64,000 nucleotides of DNA from NCBI GenBank assembly GCA_016712625.1, contig JADJQQ010000018.1:62001-126000 (forward strand), given 5' to 3'. Under the pieces are notes generated by a model. The model saw only the letters and a program-made list of their open reading frames with translations. It was not told where the DNA came from and did no database searches. A program made the position numbers and the translations under genes. This document shows, piece after piece, positions 27,059 to 35,093 of this stretch. This DNA comes from Candidatus Competibacteraceae bacterium. GTDB lineage: Bacteria > Pseudomonadota > Gammaproteobacteria > Competibacterales > Competibacteraceae. Each line of letters starts with the position of its first letter. The stretch's first letter is position 1.

Positions 27059-28015
27059 CTAAGCGTTTTCGTATTTTTGCGCGAGCGCAAGCCCCACGAC
27101 CTCGGCGCCGACCGAGAACGGCAAGTGCTGGCCTTTGTACGTATAGGCCCAAACGTCGTAATACATTTGATAGTCGTTGAAATCCGCGGCCAACTTCATG
27201 ATCAGATCGTATTTTTCGGTCGCGTCCCAAGTCCAGCTTCCACCCGTTGGACGAGTTCTGGCGACGAAGTTCAGGACCAGGACTTGCTGCGGATACGTCA
27301 ACTGATCATCTTGTACCAAATGGTAGAGCTTCTGCCACGTTTGCTCGTCCGTCAGACCGATCCATTGTGTGATTCCATAGGTTAAATCCTTCTGCTGCTG
27401 GGGGGTAAGACCCGATGGCGGCGATGACTTCTGGCCGTTAACTTGATTCTCAATGTAACTCACAATCGAAATGATCGCGGGTCCCAAACCCACGAGTGAT
27501 CCCAATCCCATGAGGCCGGTCATCACCTTCCCGAAAGTATCGGTTTTCGACTGTTCGGGTGCGCCATTTGCCGCTTTTCCCTGTTTTTCCAGCAGGGCGT
27601 CAAGCTTATCGAGGAGCAGATCCACCTTGGGATCGGAGGCTGGCTGCACCTGCTCGTTCGGTAGATCCACCACGGGTTGCACATCAAGCGGGTTATTCGG
27701 ATCCATGCCGCCTTCAGCAGGGCCGGGCTCGGGTCCAGGTTCAGGGCCGGGTTCAGGGCCGGGCTCGGGTCCAGGTTCAGGGCCGGGTTCGGGGCCAGGC
27801 TCAGGGCCAGGAAATGGGTCCGGCCCGGGCTCGGGACCCGGAAACGGATCGGGACCCGGCTCAGGACCCGGAAACGGATCGGGACCGGGTTCAGGGCCAG
27901 GCTCGGGACCGGGTTCGGGGCCAGGCTCAGGACCGGGAAGCGGATTGGGTCCTGGTTCAGGACCTTCTTGCGGCCATCGGTCACGGCCAGGTAAGAGAGA
28001 TGAATCTTGTTCCAT
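27059..28015 (-). CDS. Pro-Gly-Pro-Glu repeat protein 1 with hydrophobic C-terminal domain
   Basis: 318 residues from ATG 28015 (GGAG 7 nt upstream). Residues 18-101 are tandem PGPE units interrupted by three GPDPFP blocks, so every second residue is proline. An acidic linker (V-Q-P-V-V-D-L-P-N-E) and a short amphipathic helix (DLLLDKLDALLEKQ) follow. Residues about 160-185 form a hydrophobic segment (VMTGLMGLGSLVGLGPAIIS). The last 120 residues are W- and Y-rich (ITQWIGLTDEQTWQKLYHLV). No signal peptide. The repeats should adopt a polyproline-II rod and could be the substrate of the neighbouring dioxygenases. The C-terminal domain is not recognised. Confidence 0.75.
   Translation of the reverse strand: MEQDSSLLPGRDRWPQEGPEPGPNPLPGPEPGPEPGPEPGPEPGPDPFPGPEPGPDPFPGPEPGPDPFPGPEPGPEPGPEPGPEPGPEPGPEPGPEPGPAEGGMDPNNPLDVQPVVDLPNEQVQPASDPKVDLLLDKLDALLEKQGKAANGAPEQSKTDTFGKVMTGLMGLGSLVGLGPAIISIVSYIENQVNGQKSSPPSGLTPQQQKDLTYGITQWIGLTDEQTWQKLYHLVQDDQLTYPQQVLVLNFVARTRPTGGSWTWDATEKYDLIMKLAADFNDYQMYYDVWAYTYKGQHLPFSVGAEVVGLALAQKYENA
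27712..27964. repeat. G-rich 12-bp tandem repeat encoding PGPE units (gene 1)
   Basis: On the plus strand the unit is a variant of GGTTCGGGGCCG, repeated about 20 times with third-codon drift (TCAGG, TCGGG, CCAGG). The G runs could form quadruplexes, and the unit length of four codons keeps frame when whole units are gained or lost. Confidence 0.85.
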
Positions 28016-28105
28016 CGGCGTTCTCCACATCCGAAAATCGTTTAAAACCGCGCTAGTACAGCTTGAAACACAGAGTCCCCCTAAATCCTCAACTGGCGTG
28101 GAAGA

Positions 28106-28672
28106 TTATGCTGAACACCAAATCACATCTCCCCGAAACCATTTCTGCAAAATCTCAGAGGGATTGCTATTTGGATCCACTATCCGCAAATCCTCATACA
28201 TAAATCGCTCTGCCCGGAGCAGTGAACGTGTGTAGATCATGAGGCTAGTCCGAAGCTGGGCAGAATCCGCCGTATTTAGGAAAATATCGCGTCGAAATCC
28301 TCTCAGTAACTCTTGTCGCCCTCCAAAATCCAAGGCGCTGAAGACATTGTCAAAATCGGCGGCGACCCGATCAGGATTCGGGAACGATTCTGCTAAACGG
28401 AGTACCGACCCCTTGCTCCAGCGAGTCAGCGCGGTTGCCGGATTGGTATCAGGCGGCAATAAATCGCCGTCACGCGCATCGACCAAACGCCGAGAATTGA
28501 GCAAATGTCTCACAAAATTGTCGACCTGATCCCGGCTTGCCCTATTCATAACACGCATGTTCTGTAAATCCTGGGGAAGAAGGTATTCGTAGATACTCTC
28601 CTGGATTTCGGATGATAAGGCAGAAAGTATGTCATCTGCTTGCAGCTGGTCAGCCGGTGTAGGATCAGGTTC
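28106..28672 (-). CDS. Repeat protein 2, C-terminal part with F-box-like segment
   Basis: This is the continuation of the gene that starts at 28929, in the frame after a one-base deletion inside the repeat. It reads E-P-D-P-T-P-A-D then an F-box-like segment (LSSEIQESIYEYLLPQDLQN, then M-R-V-M-N-R-A-S-R-D; about 28510-28632). The spacing L-x-x-E-I-x3-I-x2-Y-L-x-P-x-D-L-x2-M-R-x3-R fits F-box domains, which recruit Skp1 in eukaryotes. The remaining 120 residues (LLNSRRLVDARDGDLL and onward) are helical and unrecognised. A coding start inside this segment is ATG 28558, but the sense clearly continues upstream into the repeats. Confidence 0.65.
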   Translation of the reverse strand, partial: EPDPTPADQLQADDILSALSSEIQESIYEYLLPQDLQNMRVMNRASRDQVDNFVRHLLNSRRLVDARDGDLLPPDTNPATALTRWSKGSVLRLAESFPNPDRVAADFDNVFSALDFGGRQELLRGFRRDIFLNTADSAQLRTSLMIYTRSLLRAERFMYEDLRIVDPNSNPSEILQKWFRGDVIWCSA

Positions 28673-28929
28673 GGGGCCGGGTTCGGGGCCGGGTTCGGGG
28701 CCGGGTTCGGGGCGGGTTCGGGGCCGGGATCGGGGCCAGGAAACGGATCAGGACCAGGTTCGGGACCGGGAAATGGATCGGGGCCGGGTTCGGGGCCGGG
28801 TTCGGGGCCGGGTTCGGGGCCGGGTTCGGGGCCGGGTTCGGGACCGGGTTCAGGTCTTGGCCCTGGTTCAGGGCCTTCGGTAGGTTCGATGCGGGGGTAT
28901 GGATATTGAGAAACTGACTGAAGGTTCAC
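28546..28929 (-). CDS. Pro-Gly-Pro-Glu repeat protein 2, N-terminal part
   Basis: Starts at GTG 28929 with AAGGAG 6 nt upstream. After M-N-L-Q-S-V-S-Q-Y-P-Y-P-R-I come PGPE units with two GPDPFP blocks, as in repeat protein 1. At about 28714 a G is missing on the minus strand (GGGGCGGG in place of GGGGCCGGG on the plus strand). This turns PEPG into an artefactual PNPA run and leads to a stop at 28546. Adding one base gives an 825-bp frame, 274 residues, joining it to the F-box-like part. Either a sequencing slip or slippage in a repeat that could switch the gene off. Confidence 0.65.
   Translation of the reverse strand: MNLQSVSQYPYPRIEPTEGPEPGPRPEPGPEPGPEPGPEPGPEPGPEPGPDPFPGPEPGPDPFPGPDPGPEPAPNPAPNPAPNPAPNLILHRLTSCKQMTYFLPYHPKSRRVSTNTFFPRIYRTCVL
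28665..28875. repeat. G-rich 12-bp tandem repeat encoding PGPE units (gene 2)
   Basis: On the plus strand GGTTCGGGGCCG units follow each other almost perfectly from 28672 to 28740 and 28785 to 28850. Copies here are more uniform than those in gene 1 (27712-27964), suggesting more recent expansion or homogenisation. One unit at about 28709-28720 lacks a C and breaks the frame. Confidence 0.85.
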
Positions 28930-29018
28930 GAGCTTCTCCTTTCAGTTCGATATAACATACAGATGACAATTGAATTGAGAAGTATTGGAAATAACCAGAA
29001 ACCCTGTCTCAGAAATCG

Positions 29019-29798
29019 CTACCAACGCGCTATCTGATGATTACCCCAACGCTCTAAAACTTCCTCTTTCTGACGATGTAACCACAAGATAGCGCTATTG
29101 CGGACGGCTCTGTGATTCCGCAAAAAGCTGTGATAGGAGCCCGGCGTATTCTCAAATACGACAATGGAGTTATTGGCGGGCGGAATCCGCGCGCTTGGAC
29201 GTTCCACAGAGTCATCCGCGCAAGCGTAGAGTCCCGTTTCGCCTCCCTGGCCGGCTAACCACGGTGGATTGGCCAAATAGAAAATCATGGTCACCGCACG
29301 GATCGTTTCTCTCACCTCTACTCCCGGTTCGAGCGTTTCACCATACATATAGCTACAGCGTCGCAAGTCCATCGGATTCACGCCGTCGGCGCGTGGTTGA
29401 TTCGAAAACCAGCCAACCGCCAAGTCGCGATGAACCGTTCCATTCAAACTACCCACCGAGTGGTGATGGAGTGCTCCATTCACATCCAGCGTCGCCTTGA
29501 CACCCGTCAAACCGGTGAGCAGATCGTGCCAGGGCCGGGAATAAAACACGTCAAGCGGCCCATTGAGATCCGGCGGAAAGTTCCAAGAATAGGCATCCGA
29601 ATACTTCATGTTGCGGGAAAAACAATCGGGATCGTTGGTATCGCTCGTTCTCCGCTCTGAAATGGATAGAAAGGCCGCTTCCAGCGTCTTATAGAACTCG
29701 CGGACAAATACGTTGCACGCCCAGTAATGGGTAAATGGATAAGAGCGTCGCCACCAGCGTTTGGCGTCAAGCAGCGCCATCAAGTCGTTAGCGGTCAT
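29019..29798 (-). CDS. 2-oxoglutarate/Fe(II) dioxygenase B (prolyl-hydroxylase-like)
   Basis: 259 residues with the iron site H123-R-D125 (GTVHRDLAVGWF), H223 (GSYHSFLRNH) and R233, aligned almost residue for residue with dioxygenase A. Shared blocks include RSYPFTHY/RSAPFPHI, HHHSVGS/HHHRVGS, F-Y-L/I-A/N-N-P-P-W and GGETGLY. It overlaps the end of the dioxygenase C gene by 11 bp and lies just upstream of repeat protein 2, so each repeat gene has a neighbouring A/B-type enzyme. Substrate is unknown; peptidyl proline is my inference. Confidence 0.85.
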   Translation of the reverse strand: MTANDLMALLDAKRWWRRSYPFTHYWACNVFVREFYKTLEAAFLSISERRTSDTNDPDCFSRNMKYSDAYSWNFPPDLNGPLDVFYSRPWHDLLTGLTGVKATLDVNGALHHHSVGSLNGTVHRDLAVGWFSNQPRADGVNPMDLRRCSYMYGETLEPGVEVRETIRAVTMIFYLANPPWLAGQGGETGLYACADDSVERPSARIPPANNSIVVFENTPGSYHSFLRNHRAVRNSAILWLHRQKEEVLERWGNHQIARW

Positions 29799-30543
29799 CG
29801 TTCCTGGCGTCCGTGGTCTCTTGGGAGAGCTGAGGTATCGTCACGCCATCGGTATGCGCGAAGCTTCTGACCCGGAAAAAGAAGGTCTGAAACAGCCTGC
29901 CGGTTTCGATGTCATTGTTCCAGCCGTCCGCGCCGCTGTGCGGAATATCGCCGCGGCAAAGAATCAGTCGGTTGAATACGTTGCCCAGGCTGTCAACCAG
30001 ATTCCAGTTTTCCTTCGCTGTCATCCAATCGAAATTGCGCCTGGAATCAACGTTGCGCCAGAGATGGAGTCCGCCTGATAAGGGCGCGCTTAGGTTCAAA
30101 TAAATTACGCCCGCCCAGCCATCGGGGCCGACGCTGTTCCATCGGTCAGTGACGTGGTTGTGAATGCCCTGACCGAGGATTTGACCGTGCTTGATCTTGA
30201 GGTGGAAACTGCAATTCCACAAACAGCTTTTCGGGATTGCCTGATCGGAAAGGTCCGGCTTGCCTTCCGAGTTGGTGGGAAATCCAAGATTCCAATGCAC
30301 CAGGTCGATTTTCTCGGCGGTGAGATATTCCAGTTTCCGAATTAACTGTTCGGAAGATTTGAAAGGACAATCGCGCGCCTCCGTGAATCGCGAACTCATC
30401 CAACTCGCTTTTACCTGGCCCGCTTTTATTGCCTCTTCGGATTCATAGGGATAGTAATATTGAGCGCGCAGAGCAAAATTTCTGACCGTTTGAGGATCTT
30501 TATAGAAACCATCGGCGATGATGAGATTTTTCCTCATGGGCAT
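29788..30543 (-). CDS. Third 2OG-Fe(II)-type oxygenase (DUF6445-like)
   Basis: 251 residues. The N-terminus (IIADGFYKDPQTVRNFALRA, then Y-Y-Y-P) is typical of oxygenases in which a terminal D-x-F-Y-x-D-P-x-x-V-R segment precedes the beta-helix. The candidate iron site is HNHVTD followed by GVIYLN and, distally, GDIPHSG with GRLFQTFFF. It differs from A and B and probably acts on another position or substrate. First gene of the leftward operon; the gap upstream contains its promoter but I could not identify one confidently. Confidence 0.75.
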   Translation of the reverse strand: MPMRKNLIIADGFYKDPQTVRNFALRAQYYYPYESEEAIKAGQVKASWMSSRFTEARDCPFKSSEQLIRKLEYLTAEKIDLVHWNLGFPTNSEGKPDLSDQAIPKSCLWNCSFHLKIKHGQILGQGIHNHVTDRWNSVGPDGWAGVIYLNLSAPLSGGLHLWRNVDSRRNFDWMTAKENWNLVDSLGNVFNRLILCRGDIPHSGADGWNNDIETGRLFQTFFFRVRSFAHTDGVTIPQLSQETTDARNDDR

Positions 30544-31188
30544 CCAGTACCTGTCGAATTTTGGAACCTATGGTTTAACGTGGTTTCAAAGTTGGTGCCG
30601 CCAGATTCAACGGTTTCGCGAAACGACCAGATAGATAGGATTGATTCGGCTTTTGTCGGTTAATGGCACAATCAGGATTAGAGCCGATTTCCGCAAACAC
30701 GCCAAGGCGCTGACGAGGTTACCGAACCCATCTTTGCTATAAGTGCGCCTCTGTAACGAGGCGTTTGTAAATCAGATTACTGGTTTTTTCTTCCTGAAGT
30801 GTTTTTAGGGAAGTTATAAAACAAGACGCCGATCTATCTATCGCTAGTCGCTCGCAATCGTCGCGAGGTCACTCGTTTAAACAGTAGCACAGAAAATCTA
30901 AAAAATTAGTGCAACACTCAGGAATTCGAGTTTTCGGCGGTTACGAATTGAGAGATCTTGTTGATTTTTCCTGCTATGCTTTTTTTGATCCTCAACGCCA
31001 TCGCCCGTCTTATTATTAACCTAGCAATTAGTTAGCCGATATTGGGATCACCCAAACGATGAAGAAGATTGATGGGCGTGGCTTATCACTAGAGGAACAA
31101 AATCACCTCGAATGGCATGGTATTTTTACCGTGGGGCCTGGCAAGAAGCCAGTGATCCGCACGCATAACTGAAGTGAGGAGAGAGACA
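30544..31188. other. Intergenic region with transposase-like start fragment
   Basis: AT-richer than its surroundings. At 31059-31170 a short frame reads MKKIDGRGLSLEEQNHLEWH; M-K-K-I-D-G-R-x-L-S is how many IS630-type transposases begin, but nothing of the catalytic domain follows. GAGGAGAGAGACA before 31189 is the ribosome site of the next gene. Nothing else is recognised. Confidence 0.45.
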
Positions 31189-31839
31189 ATGCCGAAGACT
31201 CAAATCGAGCCGATCCGCGATCCCAAAGCGGACTCGCTGCTAACGCCTGAGAACTGCGCGGTGGTGCTGATCGACTACCAACCCGAGCAGGTTGCTACTG
31301 TCCGATCTTCCCCCATCGAAGAGGTAATGCTCAATGTGAAGGCGGTGGTAAAGCTCGCCCGCGCTTATAATGTGCCGGTGGTGCTGACCACGGTCGGCGT
31401 CGACATGGGCGTCAACACCGGTACGATCGACGAGTTGAAGAACGAACTGCCCGAAGCGCCTGAAATCGACCGTACTGGCGTAAACAGCTGGGAGGACGAG
31501 GATTTTCGCAAGGCAGTTATTGCGACGGGCCGCCGGAAGATCGTTATATGCGGCCTATGGACCGAAGTTTGTTGCGCCTTTCCCACGCTCGACATGCTGC
31601 GCGAGGGGTTCGAAATCTTTCCGGTGATAGATGCCATTGGCGGCATCTCAAAGACCTCGCACGATACGGCGATTACCCGTATGGTCAAGGCTGGAGCGCA
31701 GCCGGTGACGGCGATCTCCTTCGGTTCCGAGCTGATGCGCAACTGGGCGCGCCCGACTTCGGATGAATTCCGTAAGGTGCTTCGCTGGTATTTCCCTGAA
31801 CAGCACCGGATTGCGGTCGCCACCGCAAAAAAATCTTAG
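31189..31839 (+). CDS. Isochorismatase-family cysteine hydrolase (YcaC-like)
   Basis: 216 residues from ATG 31189 (GGAG 8 nt upstream). Catalytic triad candidates are D in VVLIDYQPEQ, a lysine in the middle, and the nucleophile cysteine in ICGLWTEVCC with the following F-P-T-L. Members hydrolyse amides or isochorismate; YcaC-like ones have no known physiological substrate. It is isolated: an IS-like fragment lies upstream and a nifV fragment on the other strand directly downstream, so it may have been inserted here. Confidence 0.88.
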   Translation: MPKTQIEPIRDPKADSLLTPENCAVVLIDYQPEQVATVRSSPIEEVMLNVKAVVKLARAYNVPVVLTTVGVDMGVNTGTIDELKNELPEAPEIDRTGVNSWEDEDFRKAVIATGRRKIVICGLWTEVCCAFPTLDMLREGFEIFPVIDAIGGISKTSHDTAITRMVKAGAQPVTAISFGSELMRNWARPTSDEFRKVLRWYFPEQHRIAVATAKKS

Positions 31840-31846
31840 GCTCGCT

Positions 31847-31951
31847 TGCAATAGCGTGTCTCTCATCTTGGCTAAAGGCGACGCCCGCCAATCGCTCACC
31901 GTCGCGCAAAGCCGTGTCGTCGATGATGATGGCGAGGGGATTGACGATCAT
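31847..31951 (-). pseudogene. nifV: nifV N-terminal fragment
   Basis: Reads MIVNPLAIIIDDTALRDGER, then LAGVAFSQDERHAIA, and stops matching after 35 residues where the isochorismatase gene begins on the other strand. The intact nifV at 1559 starts MIVNTRAIVIDDTTLRDGEQ and continues in the same way, about three quarters identical. The fragment lies 22 bp beyond the modC stop on the same strand, so it looks like the stump of a nifV that once followed modC. Confidence 0.85.
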
Positions 31952-31973
31952 GGAGGTGGAGCGGTAAACGATA

Positions 31974-33050
31974 TCACCCCGTTCCCAAATACTGCCACGC
32001 GCGCGCTTTAAAGAGGCAATAGACTTCATCGCCTTCGCTTAAGCCTAGGTCGTGGATCGCTTTGACCGTGACTTCAGCCAGAATGGGCACGCCGATGTCG
32101 ACTTCCGCGATCATCCGGTCGGCAATTCTCCGCAAGCTCATGAGGCGACCCGCCACCTGATTCTGGATGGTGATGCCGCCGATGGGCTGAAGCGCCAACG
32201 CGACATCGGCGGCGCGCAACGCGATCCAGGTTTCACTTCCTGGCGGTAGCGCCGATAGCGGTAGATGGAGCATGTGGTGATCGTAGCGAACCGTGGTGGA
32301 GCCAATCTCCGGCTCGTGCCGCTCAACCGTGACTTGCAGCACATTTTCCAGCCCCAGCGAGCGCGCCAGATCAAGGATATGATTCTGGCGGATCACTTCG
32401 GAAAACAGGCCCTGACCGAGGAGGCGACCATGCTCCATCACCGCCAAATATGGCGTTAGGGAAAGAATTTCATTGATAGCGTGGCTGACATACAGCATCG
32501 GCAAGCGCAATTCGTCTCGCACCCGCCGCAAGAATGGCAGAATCTGTTGCTTGCGACTCTCATCCAGCGCGGCTAACGGTTCGTCCAGCAACAGTAGGCG
32601 AGGTGATGCCAGCAAGGTACGCCCCAAAGCCACCCGCTGGCGCTCGCCGCCAGACAAATGGCGCGGCCGGCGGCCCAGCAGCGGGCCGATGTCTAATAAA
32701 TCGACAATCTGCGCCAGCGTAAACCGCCGTTTGGTTGGGGGCAACAGCTTGAAGCCGTACAGCAAATTGCGTTCGACCGAGAGATGCGGGAACAGCTGGC
32801 TGTCTTGAAATACCAGCCCGACCTGGCGGCGGTGCGGCGGCACGTCGATTCCCTGACGAGCGTCGAATAGCGGCGCGCCATCCAGATGGATAAAGCCGCG
32901 CTGCGGACGGATCAGGCCGGCGATGGCGCGCAGCAGGGTGCTTTTTCCGCAACCGGACGGACCGAACAAGCCGCTCGCCGGTTGCTCCAGGGTCAAACGG
33001 CCTTGCAGAGTGAACACGCCTTGGCGAAGTTCGAGATCGAGCGCAAGCAT
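31974..33050 (-). CDS. modC: Molybdate ABC transporter ATP-binding protein ModC
   Basis: 358 residues from ATG 33050. Walker A GPSGCGKST (about residue 30), Q-loop F-Q-D-S-Q-L-F, signature LSGGERQR, Walker B LLLLDEPLAALD, H-loop SHAINE. The C-terminal 70 residues form a Mop/TOBE domain (IQNQVAGRLMSLRRIADRMI and V-T-V-K-A-I-H-D-L-G-L), which distinguishes ModC from other ABC ATPases. The frame is open to 33500 but that part overlaps modB. Start overlaps the modB stop (TAATG). Confidence 0.93.
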   Translation of the reverse strand: MLALDLELRQGVFTLQGRLTLEQPASGLFGPSGCGKSTLLRAIAGLIRPQRGFIHLDGAPLFDARQGIDVPPHRRQVGLVFQDSQLFPHLSVERNLLYGFKLLPPTKRRFTLAQIVDLLDIGPLLGRRPRHLSGGERQRVALGRTLLASPRLLLLDEPLAALDESRKQQILPFLRRVRDELRLPMLYVSHAINEILSLTPYLAVMEHGRLLGQGLFSEVIRQNHILDLARSLGLENVLQVTVERHEPEIGSTTVRYDHHMLHLPLSALPPGSETWIALRAADVALALQPIGGITIQNQVAGRLMSLRRIADRMIAEVDIGVPILAEVTVKAIHDLGLSEGDEVYCLFKARAWQYLGTG

Positions 33051-33760
33051 TAGCTTTGTTGGTGTCCCAGCCGCCGCTCCACCCGTCGCGCGCCCAGTTC
33101 GCTGGCCCAAAGCGCCGCCAGCGCCAGTAGGATGGATAGGACGACCAGCCGCAGCGCGGGGCCATCGCCGCCGGGAATTTGAGTGTAGGTGTAGATCGCT
33201 AGCGGCAAGGTTCGGGTTTCGCCCGCCACGTTGCCAACGAAGGTCACCGTCGCGCCGAACTCGCCCAGACTTCGAGCGAAGGCTAAGACCAATCCAGTCA
33301 GAATGCCCGGCAGCGCCAGCGGTACGGTGATAGTCAGCCAGACCCGCAGCGGCCCCGCGCCCAAGGTGCGCGCCGCGTCTTCCAAGCGGGGTTCGACCAG
33401 GGCCACCGCCAGCCGCACCGCGCGCACCATCAGCGGAAAGGCCATGATGGCGGAGGCGACAACCGCGCCTTGCCAAGTAAAGGCCAGCGTCACGCCCCAT
33501 GTGTCAAACAGCCAGCGCCCAATGGGGCCGTTCCGACCCAGCAGCAACAGCAGCAGATAACCGGGTACGACCGGCGGCAACACCAGCGGCAGATGCACCA
33601 GCCCGTCCACCAGCGCCTTGCCGGGGAAGCGCACCCGCGCCAGCAGCCAGCCGGTCATGATGCCGGGGACGGCGATCAGCGCGGTGCACCACAAGCCGAT
33701 TTTAAGCGACAGCCACAGTGCGGTGAGCTCTTCGGGCGTGGGTTGCAGCGTCGACCACAC
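33050..33760 (-). CDS. modB: Molybdate ABC transporter permease ModB
   Basis: 236 residues with five or six membrane helices and the permease loop E-D-A-A-R-T-L-G-A-G-P-L-R-V-W that contacts the ATPase. LPLVLPPVVPGYLLLLLLG and GRNGPIGRWL are typical ModB features. It is intact and coupled to modC, but the modA copy upstream is decayed. Confidence 0.92.
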   Translation of the reverse strand: MWSTLQPTPEELTALWLSLKIGLWCTALIAVPGIMTGWLLARVRFPGKALVDGLVHLPLVLPPVVPGYLLLLLLGRNGPIGRWLFDTWGVTLAFTWQGAVVASAIMAFPLMVRAVRLAVALVEPRLEDAARTLGAGPLRVWLTITVPLALPGILTGLVLAFARSLGEFGATVTFVGNVAGETRTLPLAIYTYTQIPGGDGPALRLVVLSILLALAALWASELGARRVERRLGHQQS

Positions 33761-33769
33761 GGCTGGCGT

Positions 33770-34477
33770 TTAGGTCAGTCGAGCGTGGTGAAACCGTAGC
33801 GGAGGAATAACTTCAACCGCCGCCGGCATTGGCGGAAAATCCAGGAAGCCTTGCGACGCCGGGTTACTTCCTTGCATCAGCGTCACCGGATAAAGCACGG
33901 GCGCGGGCGTATCGGCGGGAAAGACGCCGAGCACTTTGATCTTGTCCGACAGTTTGGCGCCGGTCTCGTGGACAACGCCCGCACCCTCACCGCGTTCTAC
34001 GAACGCCAACGCTGAGCGCACGTCTGGAGTCACCGTCAGCCGCGCTTCCAACGCACTCCACCAGCTCAAGGCGGTCAGGTCCTGCTGGCTATGCTGGCCG
34101 GTGGGTGAAGGGTTACGGGAACACCAGTGACCCTGAAACGCATCGGGTAAATCGAAGTTTTTTTCCAATTTCACTGGAAACGCCTTGCCCTTAAGAGCGA
34201 TTGGTACGACCCGGTTGCCGTGTAGGTTGCAATGGCTAGCTTGGACGACCTCGCCCTTGCGGTCGAGGGAATCCATCCCTTTCAAATCGGCGAACAAGCA
34301 TACGTTCTTCGGCGCGCCCTGTCCGATTGGTTTGGCCAACATTGAGGCGGCGAAGAAGATCGTCACCTTAACGCCTTGCTCTTTCTTATACAGCACGGCC
34401 AAGTCTTGCACCACGTTGGTGGCGCTGGCAACGCTGTAGACGATAGTAAGGCCCCGTCGCTTCGGCGAGCCAAGCAA
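33770..34477 (-). pseudogene. modA: Molybdate-binding protein ModA, decayed
   Basis: Order of motifs matches ModA: LTIVYSVASATNVVQDLAVL, then KKEQGVKVTIFFAAS, A-D-L-K-x-M-D-x-L-D-R-K-G, L-x-G-N-R-V-V, and the tail F-L-D-F. Several things are wrong. There is no signal peptide or start with a ribosome site, the G-x-P-x-x-V-P-A-G-x-Y block is reduced to RNPSPTGQHSQQ, and near 33795 the frame shifts so that the family ending L-R-Y-G-F-T-T-L-D is found in another frame just before the end. I treat it as a pseudogene, though modB and modC remain intact. Confidence 0.75.
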
Positions 34478-35093
34478 AGCTGGTTGTCCATCGAAGCAGG
34501 CTCATCCACCAAAGCAACACGGTTCCACGAAACATCGCTATCGCTCACTACTCCTCTCTGAGTCTTGCTTATAACACCACGAAGGACAGTCAGCCGGGTG
34601 AGATAACATTGATGGCGCGATTTCCGCCAATGGGCGGACAGCGCCGCTAATTCCGTCGCCGTCAATGCCGGAAACGCCGCCGTCGAGGCAGCCGATAACA
34701 ACCCTACACCGGTGGCGTAATCGATGGCGCGGCGTTGATCAGGCCAACCGGCGACGTGCCTATACCCGTTTCAAGGTTTGGGGCCATCAAAATATCCGGC
34801 TCTGGCAGGGCGGACGGAGTAATCCGGCCGGCGGCGGGCGTGGCGTCATATCGGCTACCGTGGCCGGCGGCGAACACAATTCGATCTCACCGAGCGAGCG
34901 CACCGCTAACGACGGTGGAATCGCGGGTGCGACTGGCAACGTACCGACTCCGACCGGTGCCTTAACTCACGATAGCTAAGCCTCTGGCGGTGGCTTAGCT
35001 ATCGTGAGTTAAGGCACACCTCAGCTAGACTACTTTGGCTGCGAATTACCCTCTAAGATCTTGAAATTAAAGTAAATTTAATCAAACCAAAAT
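34478..35093. other. Intergenic region without a recognised gene
   Basis: Several open frames exist on both strands, but none shows family motifs or a ribosome site. The one strong structure is the perfect hairpin at 34957-35017. Confidence 0.5.
34957..35017. terminator. Perfect 26-bp inverted repeat with 9-nt loop
   Basis: Arm 34957-34982 and arm 34992-35017 are exact reverse complements; the arms contain CTTAACTCACGATAGCTAAG and its complement. A stem this long without mismatch is unusual. It lies between the decayed modA region and the MarR gene. No T run follows, so it may be a bidirectional transcription stop, a mobile-element end, or a small palindromic element. Confidence 0.6.

Noticed and set aside
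27471..28235. Plus-strand open frame rich in GSGPGSGP
   Set aside because: Antisense of the PGPE repeat gene; the minus strand has start, ribosome site and unique domains, the plus strand has none.
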